This document shows, one piece after another, positions 17,416-25,349 of a stretch of DNA of 64,000 bases. The translations under genes were made by a program, and so were the position numbers. The notes under the pieces were generated by a model. It made no database searches. It was not told where the DNA came from and saw only the letters and a list, made by a program, of their open reading frames with translations. Positions within the stretch are counted from its first letter, which is position 1. The number at the start of each line of letters is the position of its first letter. Source of the DNA: Aureivirga sp. CE67 (lineage in GTDB: Bacteria > Bacteroidota > Bacteroidia > Flavobacteriales > Flavobacteriaceae); assembly GCF_015767245.1 (NCBI RefSeq), contig NZ_JADOTV010000023.1, forward strand, positions 1-64,000, written 5' to 3'.

Positions 17416-18339
17416 ATGAATATTAAAAGAGAACAAAAGGTATTAAAAGTTTCATTAGTCGCAATATTCATCATTGCTATTTTTGGAATTACTTATGGAG
17501 TATACGTCAATTCGGAATCTATTGTCTTTGATAGTTTCTTTTCTTTTTTAACAGCTGTGATGACAGGGCTTTCACTTTATGTAACGAAACTTTTAGCTAA
17601 AAGAGGAAATAATAAATACCAATACGGATTTTCGCATTTTGAGCCAGTAGTAAATGCAACTAATGGTTTTATGATGCTTATAATCTGTATTTATGCTTTT
17701 ACAAACGGAATCAAAAGTATTTTAGATGGTGGAAATATTATAAATATCGATGTGGCGATTTATTATACAATTATTACTTCTATAGCTTCGCTTGGAATGT
17801 ATTTTTATGTAAAAAGAGAAAGTAAAATTTTAAAATCAGAAATTATAAAAGTTGAAACCAAAGAATGGTTGATTGCTACACTTCTTACAATTGCAATATT
17901 TATTGGATTTATGGTTGCTTTGATGGTTAAGGGTACAAAGGGAGAGGTGATTATTCCTTATGTAGATCCAGTGATTGTTACAGTACTTTCTACTGTTTTG
18001 GTTTGGACTCCTTTAAAAATAATTGTGACTTCTTTGAAAGAAATTTTTTACATCGCTCCTGCAAAAATGGATAAAGTGGTGAAAAGTCGAATGAAAGGAA
18101 TTGTTGAGAAATACGAATTTGAAAAATTTACAAGTTATATCGCAAAATCAGGAAGAGTTTGTTTTGTAGAAATTCATGTTTTGATAAATGAAGACACTAA
18201 GAAAATAAGACATAAAGATTATGATCTTATTCGTGATGAAATTCAAGATTCTCTTGAGGATTTTGAAGAAAAACTCTGGATTTCTATCAGTTTTACGTAT
18301 GACCCAAAATGGATGGTGCATCCGAAATACAATGATTAA
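17416..18339 (+). CDS. Cation diffusion facilitator family transporter (divergent)
   Basis: 307 residues with about five to six hydrophobic helices in the first ~210 and a soluble C-terminal domain (~220-305) of the ferredoxin-like type found in CDF proteins. SIVFDSFFSFLTAVMTG (TM2) and KYQYGFSHFEPVV match the family's second helix and following loop. CDF proteins exchange divalent metal for protons. The normal His/Asp-x3-Asp pair of the fifth helix is not obvious: the aligned region reads KEWLIATLLT, so the metal site or substrate may differ from ZnT-like members. A terminator follows. Confidence 0.78.
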   Translation: MNIKREQKVLKVSLVAIFIIAIFGITYGVYVNSESIVFDSFFSFLTAVMTGLSLYVTKLLAKRGNNKYQYGFSHFEPVVNATNGFMMLIICIYAFTNGIKSILDGGNIINIDVAIYYTIITSIASLGMYFYVKRESKILKSEIIKVETKEWLIATLLTIAIFIGFMVALMVKGTKGEVIIPYVDPVIVTVLSTVLVWTPLKIIVTSLKEIFYIAPAKMDKVVKSRMKGIVEKYEFEKFTSYIAKSGRVCFVEIHVLINEDTKKIRHKDYDLIRDEIQDSLEDFEEKLWISISFTYDPKWMVHPKYND

Positions 18340-18345
18340 AAAGAT

Positions 18346-18383
18346 AAAAAAGCTACATTTTAATTTAAAAATGTAGCTTTTTT
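18346..18383. terminator. Bidirectional hairpin terminator
   Basis: 15-bp stem (18346-18360 with 18369-18383, core AAGCTACATTT/AAATGTAGCTT) between the CDF gene and the convergent Fnr-type gene; flanking A and T runs serve both strands. Confidence 0.85.
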
Positions 18384-18411
18384 ATTTTAGAATGCGTCTG
18401 ATAACTGGATT

Positions 18412-19098
18412 TTAAAATCCTTCAGAAATATTTCTTAATTTATTTTTGGCAATAATTCTAATGTATTTACCTTTCAGTTCGATAAGATTATCTTTCTTGA
18501 AGTTTGAAATAAGTCTGATTGCCGACTCAGTTGCTGTTCCAATAGTATTTGCTATTTCCTCTCTCGTCAGAAGAACATCAATATATCCCTCTTTATCTAC
18601 TCCAAATATTTCTTCCAAACGTAATAAAGTAATAGCTAGTCTTTCTTTAACAGGTTTTTGGGCCATTTCCGCAATAGAACCATTTGCTTCGTTTAACTGA
18701 TGAGAAATGTTTTTCATCAAGTGTAAGGAGAAATTGTTATTATCTCTAATAGTATTAAGAATTTCTTCTTTTGGTATAAAACAAGCACGTAAATCTTCTA
18801 AAGCAGTAATAGTTAAGCCTGCAGGTTCTTCACTTAAAAGTGATCGATGTCCCAAAATATCTCCTCCTTTGGTATATTTGATAATCTGATCTTTACCATT
18901 AGAGTTTAATTTTGTCATTTTGCATTTTCCATCTTTAACACAGTATAACCCATTAACCGAGTTTCCTTCCTTCATTAAATTTTCACCCTTTTTTAATTTA
19001 ATAGAAGTTTTTTGATTAGAAAACTGTTTTAATTGATCCGGTGTTAAAGTTTTAAGTGCATTCTTAGATTTGATTACACATAATTCGCATTCACTCAT
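18412..19098 (-). CDS. Crp/Fnr-family regulator, FNR-like, of the cbb3 locus
   Basis: 228 residues: cyclic-nucleotide-binding-type beta roll (~20-125), dimer helix (~130-150) and a winged helix-turn-helix (LTREEIANTIGTATESAIRL, ~175-194). The N-terminus MSECELC has two Cys (4, 7), and Cys106 in RACFIPKEE aligns with Cys122 of E. coli FNR; the third N-terminal Cys of classical FNR is missing. The recognition helix keeps Glu and Arg, compatible with TGAT half-sites. It is divergent from ccoI, and a TGAT-N4-ATCA box lies in the shared gap, so it most likely senses oxygen (or redox/NO) and activates the cbb3 genes, possibly also controlling itself. Confidence 0.85.
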   Translation of the reverse strand: MSECELCVIKSKNALKTLTPDQLKQFSNQKTSIKLKKGENLMKEGNSVNGLYCVKDGKCKMTKLNSNGKDQIIKYTKGGDILGHRSLLSEEPAGLTITALEDLRACFIPKEEILNTIRDNNNFSLHLMKNISHQLNEANGSIAEMAQKPVKERLAITLLRLEEIFGVDKEGYIDVLLTREEIANTIGTATESAIRLISNFKKDNLIELKGKYIRIIAKNKLRNISEGF

Positions 19099-19152
19099 TT
19101 CTTTTGGGGGTATTTAAAAGATATATTTCATATTGCAAAATTACTAATTATA

Positions 19153-19196
19153 ATGATAAATATCATATTTTAGATAGAAATATTACAGGAAATTTG
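19153..19196 (+). promoter_or_regulatory. FNR-type operator and -7-like element upstream of ccoI
   Basis: ATGATAAATATCAT at 19153-19166 is two perfect 5-bp half-sites around 4 bp, matching TGAT-N4-ATCA. A degenerate -7 element GAAATTTG lies at 19189-19196. The distance from operator centre to the start of the -7 element is 29.5 nt, the same as at the ccoS site, which corresponds to an activator centred near -41.5. The box is also about 55 nt upstream of the regulator's own start on the other strand. Confidence 0.7.
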
Positions 19197-19218
19197 TCAT
19201 GAATTAAGTGAATAAATT

Positions 19219-21588
19219 ATGAGTAAGGGGAATTGTTATCACTGTGGTATTGAATTTACTACGGAAATAATACCATTCGACGAGAAAAAATTCTGTTGTA
19301 ATGGGTGTAAAACTGTATATGAAATTTTAAATATTAACAACCTAAATTGTTATTACGATTTAGAATCTGCTCCAGGAACAATTCCTACAGAAATCAAAGG
19401 GAAGTATAATTATCTAGAAGAACCAGAGATTATTTCAAAGCTTGTAGAATTTGATGACGGAGATACTACAGTGGTTACTTTATATGTACCGGTGATTCAT
19501 TGTAGTTCTTGTATTTGGGTTCTAGAAAATCTGAATAAATTAAATGAAGGAGTAAAAACTTCTATTGTAAATTTCCCGAAAAAGACCGTTCGTATTACGT
19601 TTAAAAATGTCGAAGTTTCTTTAAAAGAAATTGTTGAGTTAATAACGTCTATAGGTTATGAGCCATATATTAGTTTAGAAGATGCGGATAATAATAAACG
19701 AAAAGTAGATAAAACTTTAATTTATCAGATTGCTGTTGCGGCTTTTGCTTTCGGAAATGTGATGTTACTATCGTTTCCAGAATATTTTGAAGTAGAAGAG
19801 TTTTGGTTAGATAAATACAAAGTTCTTTTCCGTTGGATTATGTTTACAATGTCCGTTCCTGTAGTGTTTTTCTCAGCTAAAGATTATTTTATCTCCGCAT
19901 ACAAAGGACTTTCTCATAAGATTTTAAATATCGATATTCCTATTGCATTAGGAGTTTTTGTACTTTTTGTAAGAAGTACTGTAGAAATTGTTTTTGATAT
20001 CGGAACCGGATTTTTTGATAGTCTTACAGGTTTAGTTTTCTTTTTACTTTTAGGTAAATTTTTTCAACAAAAAACCTATTCTTTCCTTTCGTTTGAAAGA
20101 GATTATAAATCCTATTTCCCTATTGCGGTTACGAAATTAAACAAAGAAAAAGAAGAGAATATTTTAGTACAAGATATTCAGATTGGAGATCGACTTTTGA
20201 TTCGAAATGAAGAATTAATTCCAGTAGATGGAATTTTGATTAATGGAGAAGCAATGTTGGATTATAGTTTTGTTACTGGAGAATCGCTTCCTGTTGGTAA
20301 AAATTCTGGAGATAAAGTATTTGCAGGAGGAAAGCAAACATCTGGAGCTATAGAAATGGAAGTTTTAGAAACAGTTTCTCAAAGCTATTTGACGCAACTT
20401 TGGAGTAATGATGTTTTTAATAAAAACGAAGGAAAAAATATAAAAAATATCACGGATTCTATCAGTAAATATTTTACGATGGCAATTTTGATTATTTCAA
20501 CTTTGGCTGGAGTTTTTTGGTATTTAAAAGACCCGATGATAGCTATTAATGTAGTAACTTCTATTTTAATTATTGCATGTCCTTGTGCTTTGGCGCTTTC
20601 GGCTCCGTTTGCTTTAGGGAATATGTTGCGAATTTTTGGTAAGAAAAAGTTTTACCTTAAAAATGCAGAAGTAATCGAAAAAATTGCGAAAATTGATACT
20701 TTAGTTTTTGATAAAACAGGAACTATTACTTCTAATGATGAGTCAAAATTGGAATATCAAGGAGCAGAACTTTCTTCGGATGAAAAGTCAAATATCAAAA
20801 GATTAGTTCGTTCTTCAAACCATCCATTGAGTAGAGCTTTATATGATTTTATTGAAGAAAATACAACAGAGAAATCTATTGTAGCTTTTGAAGAAATAGT
20901 AGGGAAAGGTATTCAAGGAGAAGTTGATGGAGATTTTTATAAAATAGGATCGGCAAGTTTTGTGGATGCCGAAAAAGATAATTCGTTTAATACTTCGATT
21001 TATATTTCAATAAATAATAAGGTAAAAGGGAAATTTGTTTTCAAGAATTCTTACCGAGAAGATGTAGAAAAAGTATTTAGCTCTTTAAATAAAGAATACG
21101 ATTTAGTGATTTTATCTGGAGATAATGAAGGAGAGAAAAATTATTTAAAATCGATTTTACCAGAAAACACAAAATTAATTTTCAACCAAAAACCAGAAAA
21201 TAAATTAGAATACATCAAGAGTTTACAAAAAGAAGGAAAGAAAGTAATGATGATTGGTGATGGATTGAATGATGCAGGAGCTTTGGCACAGAGTAATGTT
21301 GGAATTTCTATTTCTGAAAATATCAATGTATTCTCTCCAGCTTGTGATGCGATTTTGGATGCTTCTTTATTCCAAAAATTACCTCAGTTTTTTAAATTAT
21401 CGAAAAAAACAATGTCGATTATTGTAGCGAGTTTTATCGTTTCATTCTTATATAATTTTGTTGGAATGTACTTCGCACTAACTGGAAATTTAATTCCAGT
21501 AGTAGCTGCCATACTGATGCCGTTAAGTTCTATCACGATTGTGGTATTTGTTACCGTTTTGACAAATTTTTTCGCAAAAAATTCTTAA
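19219..21588 (+). CDS. ccoI: Copper-transporting P-type ATPase for cbb3 oxidase assembly (CcoI/FixI)
   Basis: 789 residues. An N-terminal Cys-rich metal-binding stretch (CYHC at 6-9, CCNGC at 26-30) is followed by an HMA-like domain with CSSC at 95-98. The P1B ATPase core has the membrane metal motif CPC (454-456), the phosphorylation motif DKTGT (498-502) and the hinge motif GDGLNDAGAL near 680. The extended N-terminus is the mark of the CcoI/FixI/CtpA subgroup that delivers copper to the cbb3 oxidase rather than detoxifying it. It is the first gene of the rightward cbb3 cluster and has an FNR-type box upstream. Confidence 0.93.
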   Translation: MSKGNCYHCGIEFTTEIIPFDEKKFCCNGCKTVYEILNINNLNCYYDLESAPGTIPTEIKGKYNYLEEPEIISKLVEFDDGDTTVVTLYVPVIHCSSCIWVLENLNKLNEGVKTSIVNFPKKTVRITFKNVEVSLKEIVELITSIGYEPYISLEDADNNKRKVDKTLIYQIAVAAFAFGNVMLLSFPEYFEVEEFWLDKYKVLFRWIMFTMSVPVVFFSAKDYFISAYKGLSHKILNIDIPIALGVFVLFVRSTVEIVFDIGTGFFDSLTGLVFFLLLGKFFQQKTYSFLSFERDYKSYFPIAVTKLNKEKEENILVQDIQIGDRLLIRNEELIPVDGILINGEAMLDYSFVTGESLPVGKNSGDKVFAGGKQTSGAIEMEVLETVSQSYLTQLWSNDVFNKNEGKNIKNITDSISKYFTMAILIISTLAGVFWYLKDPMIAINVVTSILIIACPCALALSAPFALGNMLRIFGKKKFYLKNAEVIEKIAKIDTLVFDKTGTITSNDESKLEYQGAELSSDEKSNIKRLVRSSNHPLSRALYDFIEENTTEKSIVAFEEIVGKGIQGEVDGDFYKIGSASFVDAEKDNSFNTSIYISINNKVKGKFVFKNSYREDVEKVFSSLNKEYDLVILSGDNEGEKNYLKSILPENTKLIFNQKPENKLEYIKSLQKEGKKVMMIGDGLNDAGALAQSNVGISISENINVFSPACDAILDASLFQKLPQFFKLSKKTMSIIVASFIVSFLYNFVGMYFALTGNLIPVVAAILMPLSSITIVVFVTVLTNFFAKNS

Positions 21589-21814
21589 ATTAGTAAGTGT
21601 TTGTTTTTTAATGGTTTATAAAATATATTTATTTAAGGGATAAAACTATTTTATTGAAAATCTACTATTTATAATCTGTCTAAAAATAAAAGACCTTGTA
21701 ATATTCTATTAATTCTTCGATTTTATTGAAAGATTGAGAAATTAATAGAATGATTTATGAATTTTATTTATATGTTAAAAAGATTATAATGTTTTTTTTG
21801 AAATAATAAATTTC

Positions 21815-21858
21815 ATGATTTAAGTCATGTTTTACCCCACAGTGATAACCTACATTTG
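21815..21858 (+). promoter_or_regulatory. FNR-type operator and TAnnTTTG promoter of ccoS-ccoNO-ccoQ-ccoP
   Basis: ATGATTTAAGTCAT at 21815-21828 is an FNR-like box (TGAT-N4-GTCA). TACATTTG at 21851-21858 exactly fits the Bacteroidota -7 consensus TAnnTTTG. Operator centre to -7 start is 29.5 nt, placing the operator at about -41.5 from a start near 21863, the class II activation position. The ccoS start codon follows at 21885. Confidence 0.75.
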
Positions 21859-21884
21859 TATCAATAAAGGAAAAAAGTGAAATT

Positions 21885-22079
21885 ATGGAAGTAGTATACA
21901 TTACAATCGGTGTTAGTATAGTCGTCGCAGTAGGATTTTTTATAGTCTTTATAAAAACCGTAAAATCTGGACAATATGATGATACTTACACTCCTGCCGT
22001 GAGAATGCTGTTCGATGACGAACTTGTCCTTGAAAAAGATGAAAAGCAAATAAAAGATTCAAAAACGAAAACTAACTAA
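21885..22079 (+). CDS. ccoS: cbb3-type cytochrome oxidase assembly protein CcoS
   Basis: 64 residues: one transmembrane helix (~4-26) followed by a short acidic cytoplasmic tail containing SGQYDDTYTPAVRMLFDD, the conserved CcoS tail (the family's QFDD.. element). CcoS is needed for insertion of haem b and copper into CcoN. It sits 14 nt upstream of the fused ccoNO gene and just after the FNR-controlled promoter, the standard place in Bacteroidota. Confidence 0.9.
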   Translation: MEVVYITIGVSIVVAVGFFIVFIKTVKSGQYDDTYTPAVRMLFDDELVLEKDEKQIKDSKTKTN

Positions 22080-22093
22080 TAATTATTTTATAT

Positions 22094-24235
22094 ATGGAAA
22101 AAGAACAATTTTATTATGACAACAAAATTGTTAAGATGTTTCTATATGCTACCGTATTGTGGGGAGTAGTAGGAATGTTGGTAGGGCTGATTGTAGCTCT
22201 TATGTTTATCTTTCCAGATATCACGGGAGGAATTTCGTGGTTAAGTTTTGGAAGATTAAGACCTTTACATACAAATGCCGTGATTTTCGCCTTTGTTGGT
22301 AATGGTTTCTTTCTAGGAATGTATTATTCAATGCAGAGACTGCTGAAAACGAGAATGTTTAGTGATGCTCTGAGTAAAATTCATTTCTGGGGATGGCAAT
22401 TAATTATTGTAGCAGCTGCGATTACACTTCCTTTAGGATTAACTTCTTCTAAAGAGTATGCAGAGTTAGAATGGCCAATTGATGTTGCTGTTGTTTTAAT
22501 TTGGGTAATAATGGGAATCAACATGATCGGTACTATCTTAAAGAGAAGACAAAGACACATTTATGTTGCTATTTGGTTCTACATTGCAACATTAGTTACA
22601 GTAGCCGTTCTTTATATTTTCAACAACTTAGCAATACCAGCTTCAGCTTTCAAAAGTTATTCTGTTTATGCAGGAGTACAAGATGCATTAGTACAGTGGT
22701 GGTATGGACATAATGCCGTAGCATTCTTCTTAACAACACCTTTCTTAGGATTAATGTATTACTTTGTACCTAAAGCAGCGAACAGACCAGTTTATTCTTA
22801 TAAATTATCAATTGTTCACTTCTGGTCATTGATTTTCATTTATATCTGGGCTGGACCTCACCACTTATTATATACAGCTTTACCTGAGTGGTCACAAAAC
22901 TTAGGAACAGTATTCTCAATTATGTTGATTTTCCCATCTTGGGGAGGTATGATCAACGGATTATTAACGTTGAGAGGTGCTTGGGACAAAGTAAAAGATA
23001 GCCCAATGTTGAAATTCTTCGTAGTTGCGATTACTGGATATGGTATGGCAACATTTGAAGGACCAATGTTATCTTTCAAAAACTTAAATGCAATTGGTCA
23101 CTATACAGACTGGATTGTTGGTCACGTACACGTAGGAGCTTTAGCTTGGAATGGTTTCATGGTTTCAGCGATTGTTTACTTCTTAGTAGAGAAATTATTT
23201 AAAACAGAATTATATTCTAAAAAATTAGCAAATACACACTTCTGGATTGGAACTTTAGGAATCTTATTCTATGCAATTCCATTATATATTGCAGGATTCA
23301 CACAGGCTTCAATGTGGAAACAATTTAACCCTGATGGAACTTTAGTTTATGGTAACTTCTTAGAAACTGTAACACAAATTATCCCAATGTATGCAATGCG
23401 TGCAATCGGAGGTACATTATACTTGTTAGGATTCATTTTGTTAGTAGTGAACGTTGTAGCTACAGTAAGAAAAGGATCAGCAGTTCAAGACGAGTTAGCA
23501 GAAGCTCCAGCTTTAGAACCAGTAAGTGGAAGAAGAGCAAAAGGAGAAAAAGTACACTCTTGGTTAGAAAGAAAAACAGTATTATTTACAATATTAACTA
23601 CTGTAGCAATTTTAATTGGAGGTTTAGTAGAAATTGTACCAATGTTATTAGTGAAAACTAATATTCAAACAATTGAAAATGTTAAACCTTATACAGCATT
23701 AGAATTACAAGGTAGAGATATATATATTAGAGAAGGATGTAACAATTGTCACTCTCAAATGATTCGTCCATTCCGTTCGGAGGTGGAAAGATATGGAGAG
23801 TATTCTAAAGCAGGAGAGTTTATCTATGATTATCCATTCTTATGGGGATCTAAGAGAACTGGACCAGATGTACACAGATTAGGAGGAAAGTATAATGATA
23901 ACTGGCACTTCAATCATATGATGGATCCAACTTCAACTTCTCCAGGTTCAATTATGCCACGTTACCCATGGTTAGCTGAGAATGATATGGATATCTATTC
24001 TACAGACAACAAAATGCAAACAATGGTTAATTTAGGAGTACCTTATACAGAGTTTGAAGTAGAGAACGCTATTTACTTACTAAAAGATCAGGCTAAGAAG
24101 ATTGAAGAAAACTTAAGACAAGATCCACAGTTCGTAGAAAATTATGGGGATGCAAACATTCAAGATAAAGAGATTGTTGCTCTTATTGCATACTTACAGA
24201 GATTAGGAACAGATATTAAAGCAAACGAAGAATAG
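22094..24235 (+). CDS. ccoNO: cbb3-type cytochrome c oxidase, fused subunits I and II (CcoN-CcoO)
   Basis: 713 residues joining two proteins. Residues ~1-475 are CcoN, with about twelve transmembrane helices and the His ligands of haem b, haem b3 and CuB (RPLHTNAV, WYGHNAVAF, WAGPHHLLY, VGHVHVGALAWNG). After a short charged linker (~476-495), residues ~496-713 are CcoO: one transmembrane anchor and a periplasmic mono-haem cytochrome c with CNNCH at 549-553 and a Met ligand downstream. This fusion is usual in Bacteroidota. The complex reduces O2 to water with high affinity and pumps protons, supporting growth at low oxygen. Confidence 0.95.
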   Translation: MEKEQFYYDNKIVKMFLYATVLWGVVGMLVGLIVALMFIFPDITGGISWLSFGRLRPLHTNAVIFAFVGNGFFLGMYYSMQRLLKTRMFSDALSKIHFWGWQLIIVAAAITLPLGLTSSKEYAELEWPIDVAVVLIWVIMGINMIGTILKRRQRHIYVAIWFYIATLVTVAVLYIFNNLAIPASAFKSYSVYAGVQDALVQWWYGHNAVAFFLTTPFLGLMYYFVPKAANRPVYSYKLSIVHFWSLIFIYIWAGPHHLLYTALPEWSQNLGTVFSIMLIFPSWGGMINGLLTLRGAWDKVKDSPMLKFFVVAITGYGMATFEGPMLSFKNLNAIGHYTDWIVGHVHVGALAWNGFMVSAIVYFLVEKLFKTELYSKKLANTHFWIGTLGILFYAIPLYIAGFTQASMWKQFNPDGTLVYGNFLETVTQIIPMYAMRAIGGTLYLLGFILLVVNVVATVRKGSAVQDELAEAPALEPVSGRRAKGEKVHSWLERKTVLFTILTTVAILIGGLVEIVPMLLVKTNIQTIENVKPYTALELQGRDIYIREGCNNCHSQMIRPFRSEVERYGEYSKAGEFIYDYPFLWGSKRTGPDVHRLGGKYNDNWHFNHMMDPTSTSPGSIMPRYPWLAENDMDIYSTDNKMQTMVNLGVPYTEFEVENAIYLLKDQAKKIEENLRQDPQFVENYGDANIQDKEIVALIAYLQRLGTDIKANEE

Positions 24236-24236
24236 T

Positions 24237-24410
24237 ATGTTAAAATTTATCAAACATAACTTGACATCAATTGACGGTATCGAAATTTATCCAATAATTT
24301 CATTAGTAATTTTCTTTACTGTATTTGTAGGAATGTTCATTTGGGTGTATAAAATGCCTAAAACAAGAACACAAGAATTAAGTAATTTACCTTTAGAAGA
24401 CGACAATTAA
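24237..24410 (+). CDS. ccoQ: CcoQ-like small subunit of the cbb3 oxidase
   Basis: A 57-residue frame starting 1 nt after the ccoNO stop: MLKFIKHNLTSIDGIEIYPI..., one transmembrane helix (~18-37, PIISLVIFFTVFVGMFIWVY) then KMPKTRTQELSNLPLEDD. Size, topology, position between ccoNO and ccoP and the acidic end after the LPL segment all match CcoQ, which stabilises the complex. The 16-nt gap to ccoP confirms the operon. Confidence 0.88.
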   Translation: MLKFIKHNLTSIDGIEIYPIISLVIFFTVFVGMFIWVYKMPKTRTQELSNLPLEDDN

Positions 24411-24426
24411 AAAATTAACGAAATAT

Positions 24427-25059
24427 ATGAGTAACTCTAATAATACATCTGCTTGGAAAAGGTTTTTGAAAGCCATGACTAAAGCAAACGATTTAGATCG
24501 TGAGGATGAGATCCTATTGGATCATGATTATGATGGAATCAAAGAATTAGATAACGTTCTTCCACCATGGTGGCTATACGGATTCTATATCACAATAATC
24601 ATTTGTGTATTTTATGTAGGAAATATTATTTTCTTCGGAGCTTATAATCAAGATAAAGAGTTCGAAGAAGAAATGGCAAAAGCAGAGAAAGAAATTGCTG
24701 CTTATAAAGAAGCAAATCCTAATTTGTTTAAAGTTGTAAGACTAACAGATGCTAAGGATATTGAGGCTGGAAAGAAAATATTTAACGCAAATTGTGCTGC
24801 TTGTCACGCTGTAGATGGTGGTGGAGGTATTGGACCAAACTTAACGGATAATCACTGGGTTTTAGGTGGTGGGTTCAATAATATTTACAACACTATTACA
24901 AATGGAGGTAGACCAGGTAAAGGTATGATTGCTTGGAAAAACTCTCTAGACCAAGAGCAAAGACAGCAAGTTGCAAGTTACGTGTTGACATTAAAAGGTA
25001 CGAAACCTGCTAATCCAAAAGAAGCCGAAGGTGATGTTTGGACAGGAGGAGATGAATAG
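24427..25059 (+). CDS. ccoP: cbb3-type cytochrome c oxidase subunit III (CcoP), one haem
   Basis: 210 residues. An N-terminal cytoplasmic part holds the family motif WDGIKELDNxxPPWW (here DYDGIKELDNVLPPWW), then one transmembrane helix (~50-72), a charged coiled segment and a cytochrome c domain with CAACH at 123-127 and a Met in GKGMIAW as the sixth ligand. Proteobacterial CcoP has two haems; only one CxxCH is present here, as is common in Bacteroidota. It feeds electrons to CcoO/CcoN. Final gene before a strong terminator. Confidence 0.92.
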   Translation: MSNSNNTSAWKRFLKAMTKANDLDREDEILLDHDYDGIKELDNVLPPWWLYGFYITIIICVFYVGNIIFFGAYNQDKEFEEEMAKAEKEIAAYKEANPNLFKVVRLTDAKDIEAGKKIFNANCAACHAVDGGGGIGPNLTDNHWVLGGGFNNIYNTITNGGRPGKGMIAWKNSLDQEQRQQVASYVLTLKGTKPANPKEAEGDVWTGGDE

Positions 25060-25083
25060 AAAAATTAGTTAGTAGTAGTAAAG

Positions 25084-25138
25084 AGGCTGTTTTTGAAGTA
25101 CGGGAATGAAAATTCTTTTCAAAAAGCAGCCTTTTTTT
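25084..25138 (+). terminator. Terminator after ccoP
   Basis: Long stem: AGGCTG (25084-25089) with CAGCCT (25127-25132) and TTTTTGAA (25090-25097) with TTCAAAAA (25118-25125), one bulged base, followed by T7. ccoG and the later genes are thus likely to have their own promoter in the gap 25139-25349. Confidence 0.85.
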
Positions 25139-25349
25139 ATCCTTACAAACTATCGAATGTTACTGTTTATTTTTTAATCTTTAAAAGTTGAAGGGTTTAA
25201 GGAAGGGAAAATAAATTGAAAATTAGTTGAGAAATCAAAGTCAAAGGAATTAGCGAGGAAAATTTGTAGAAATTTTAGGATTTTGCGTGTTACTTAAAAT
25301 TTAACTTTACAAAGAAGTACTTTTTATAAACATAATATTTTGTAGTATT

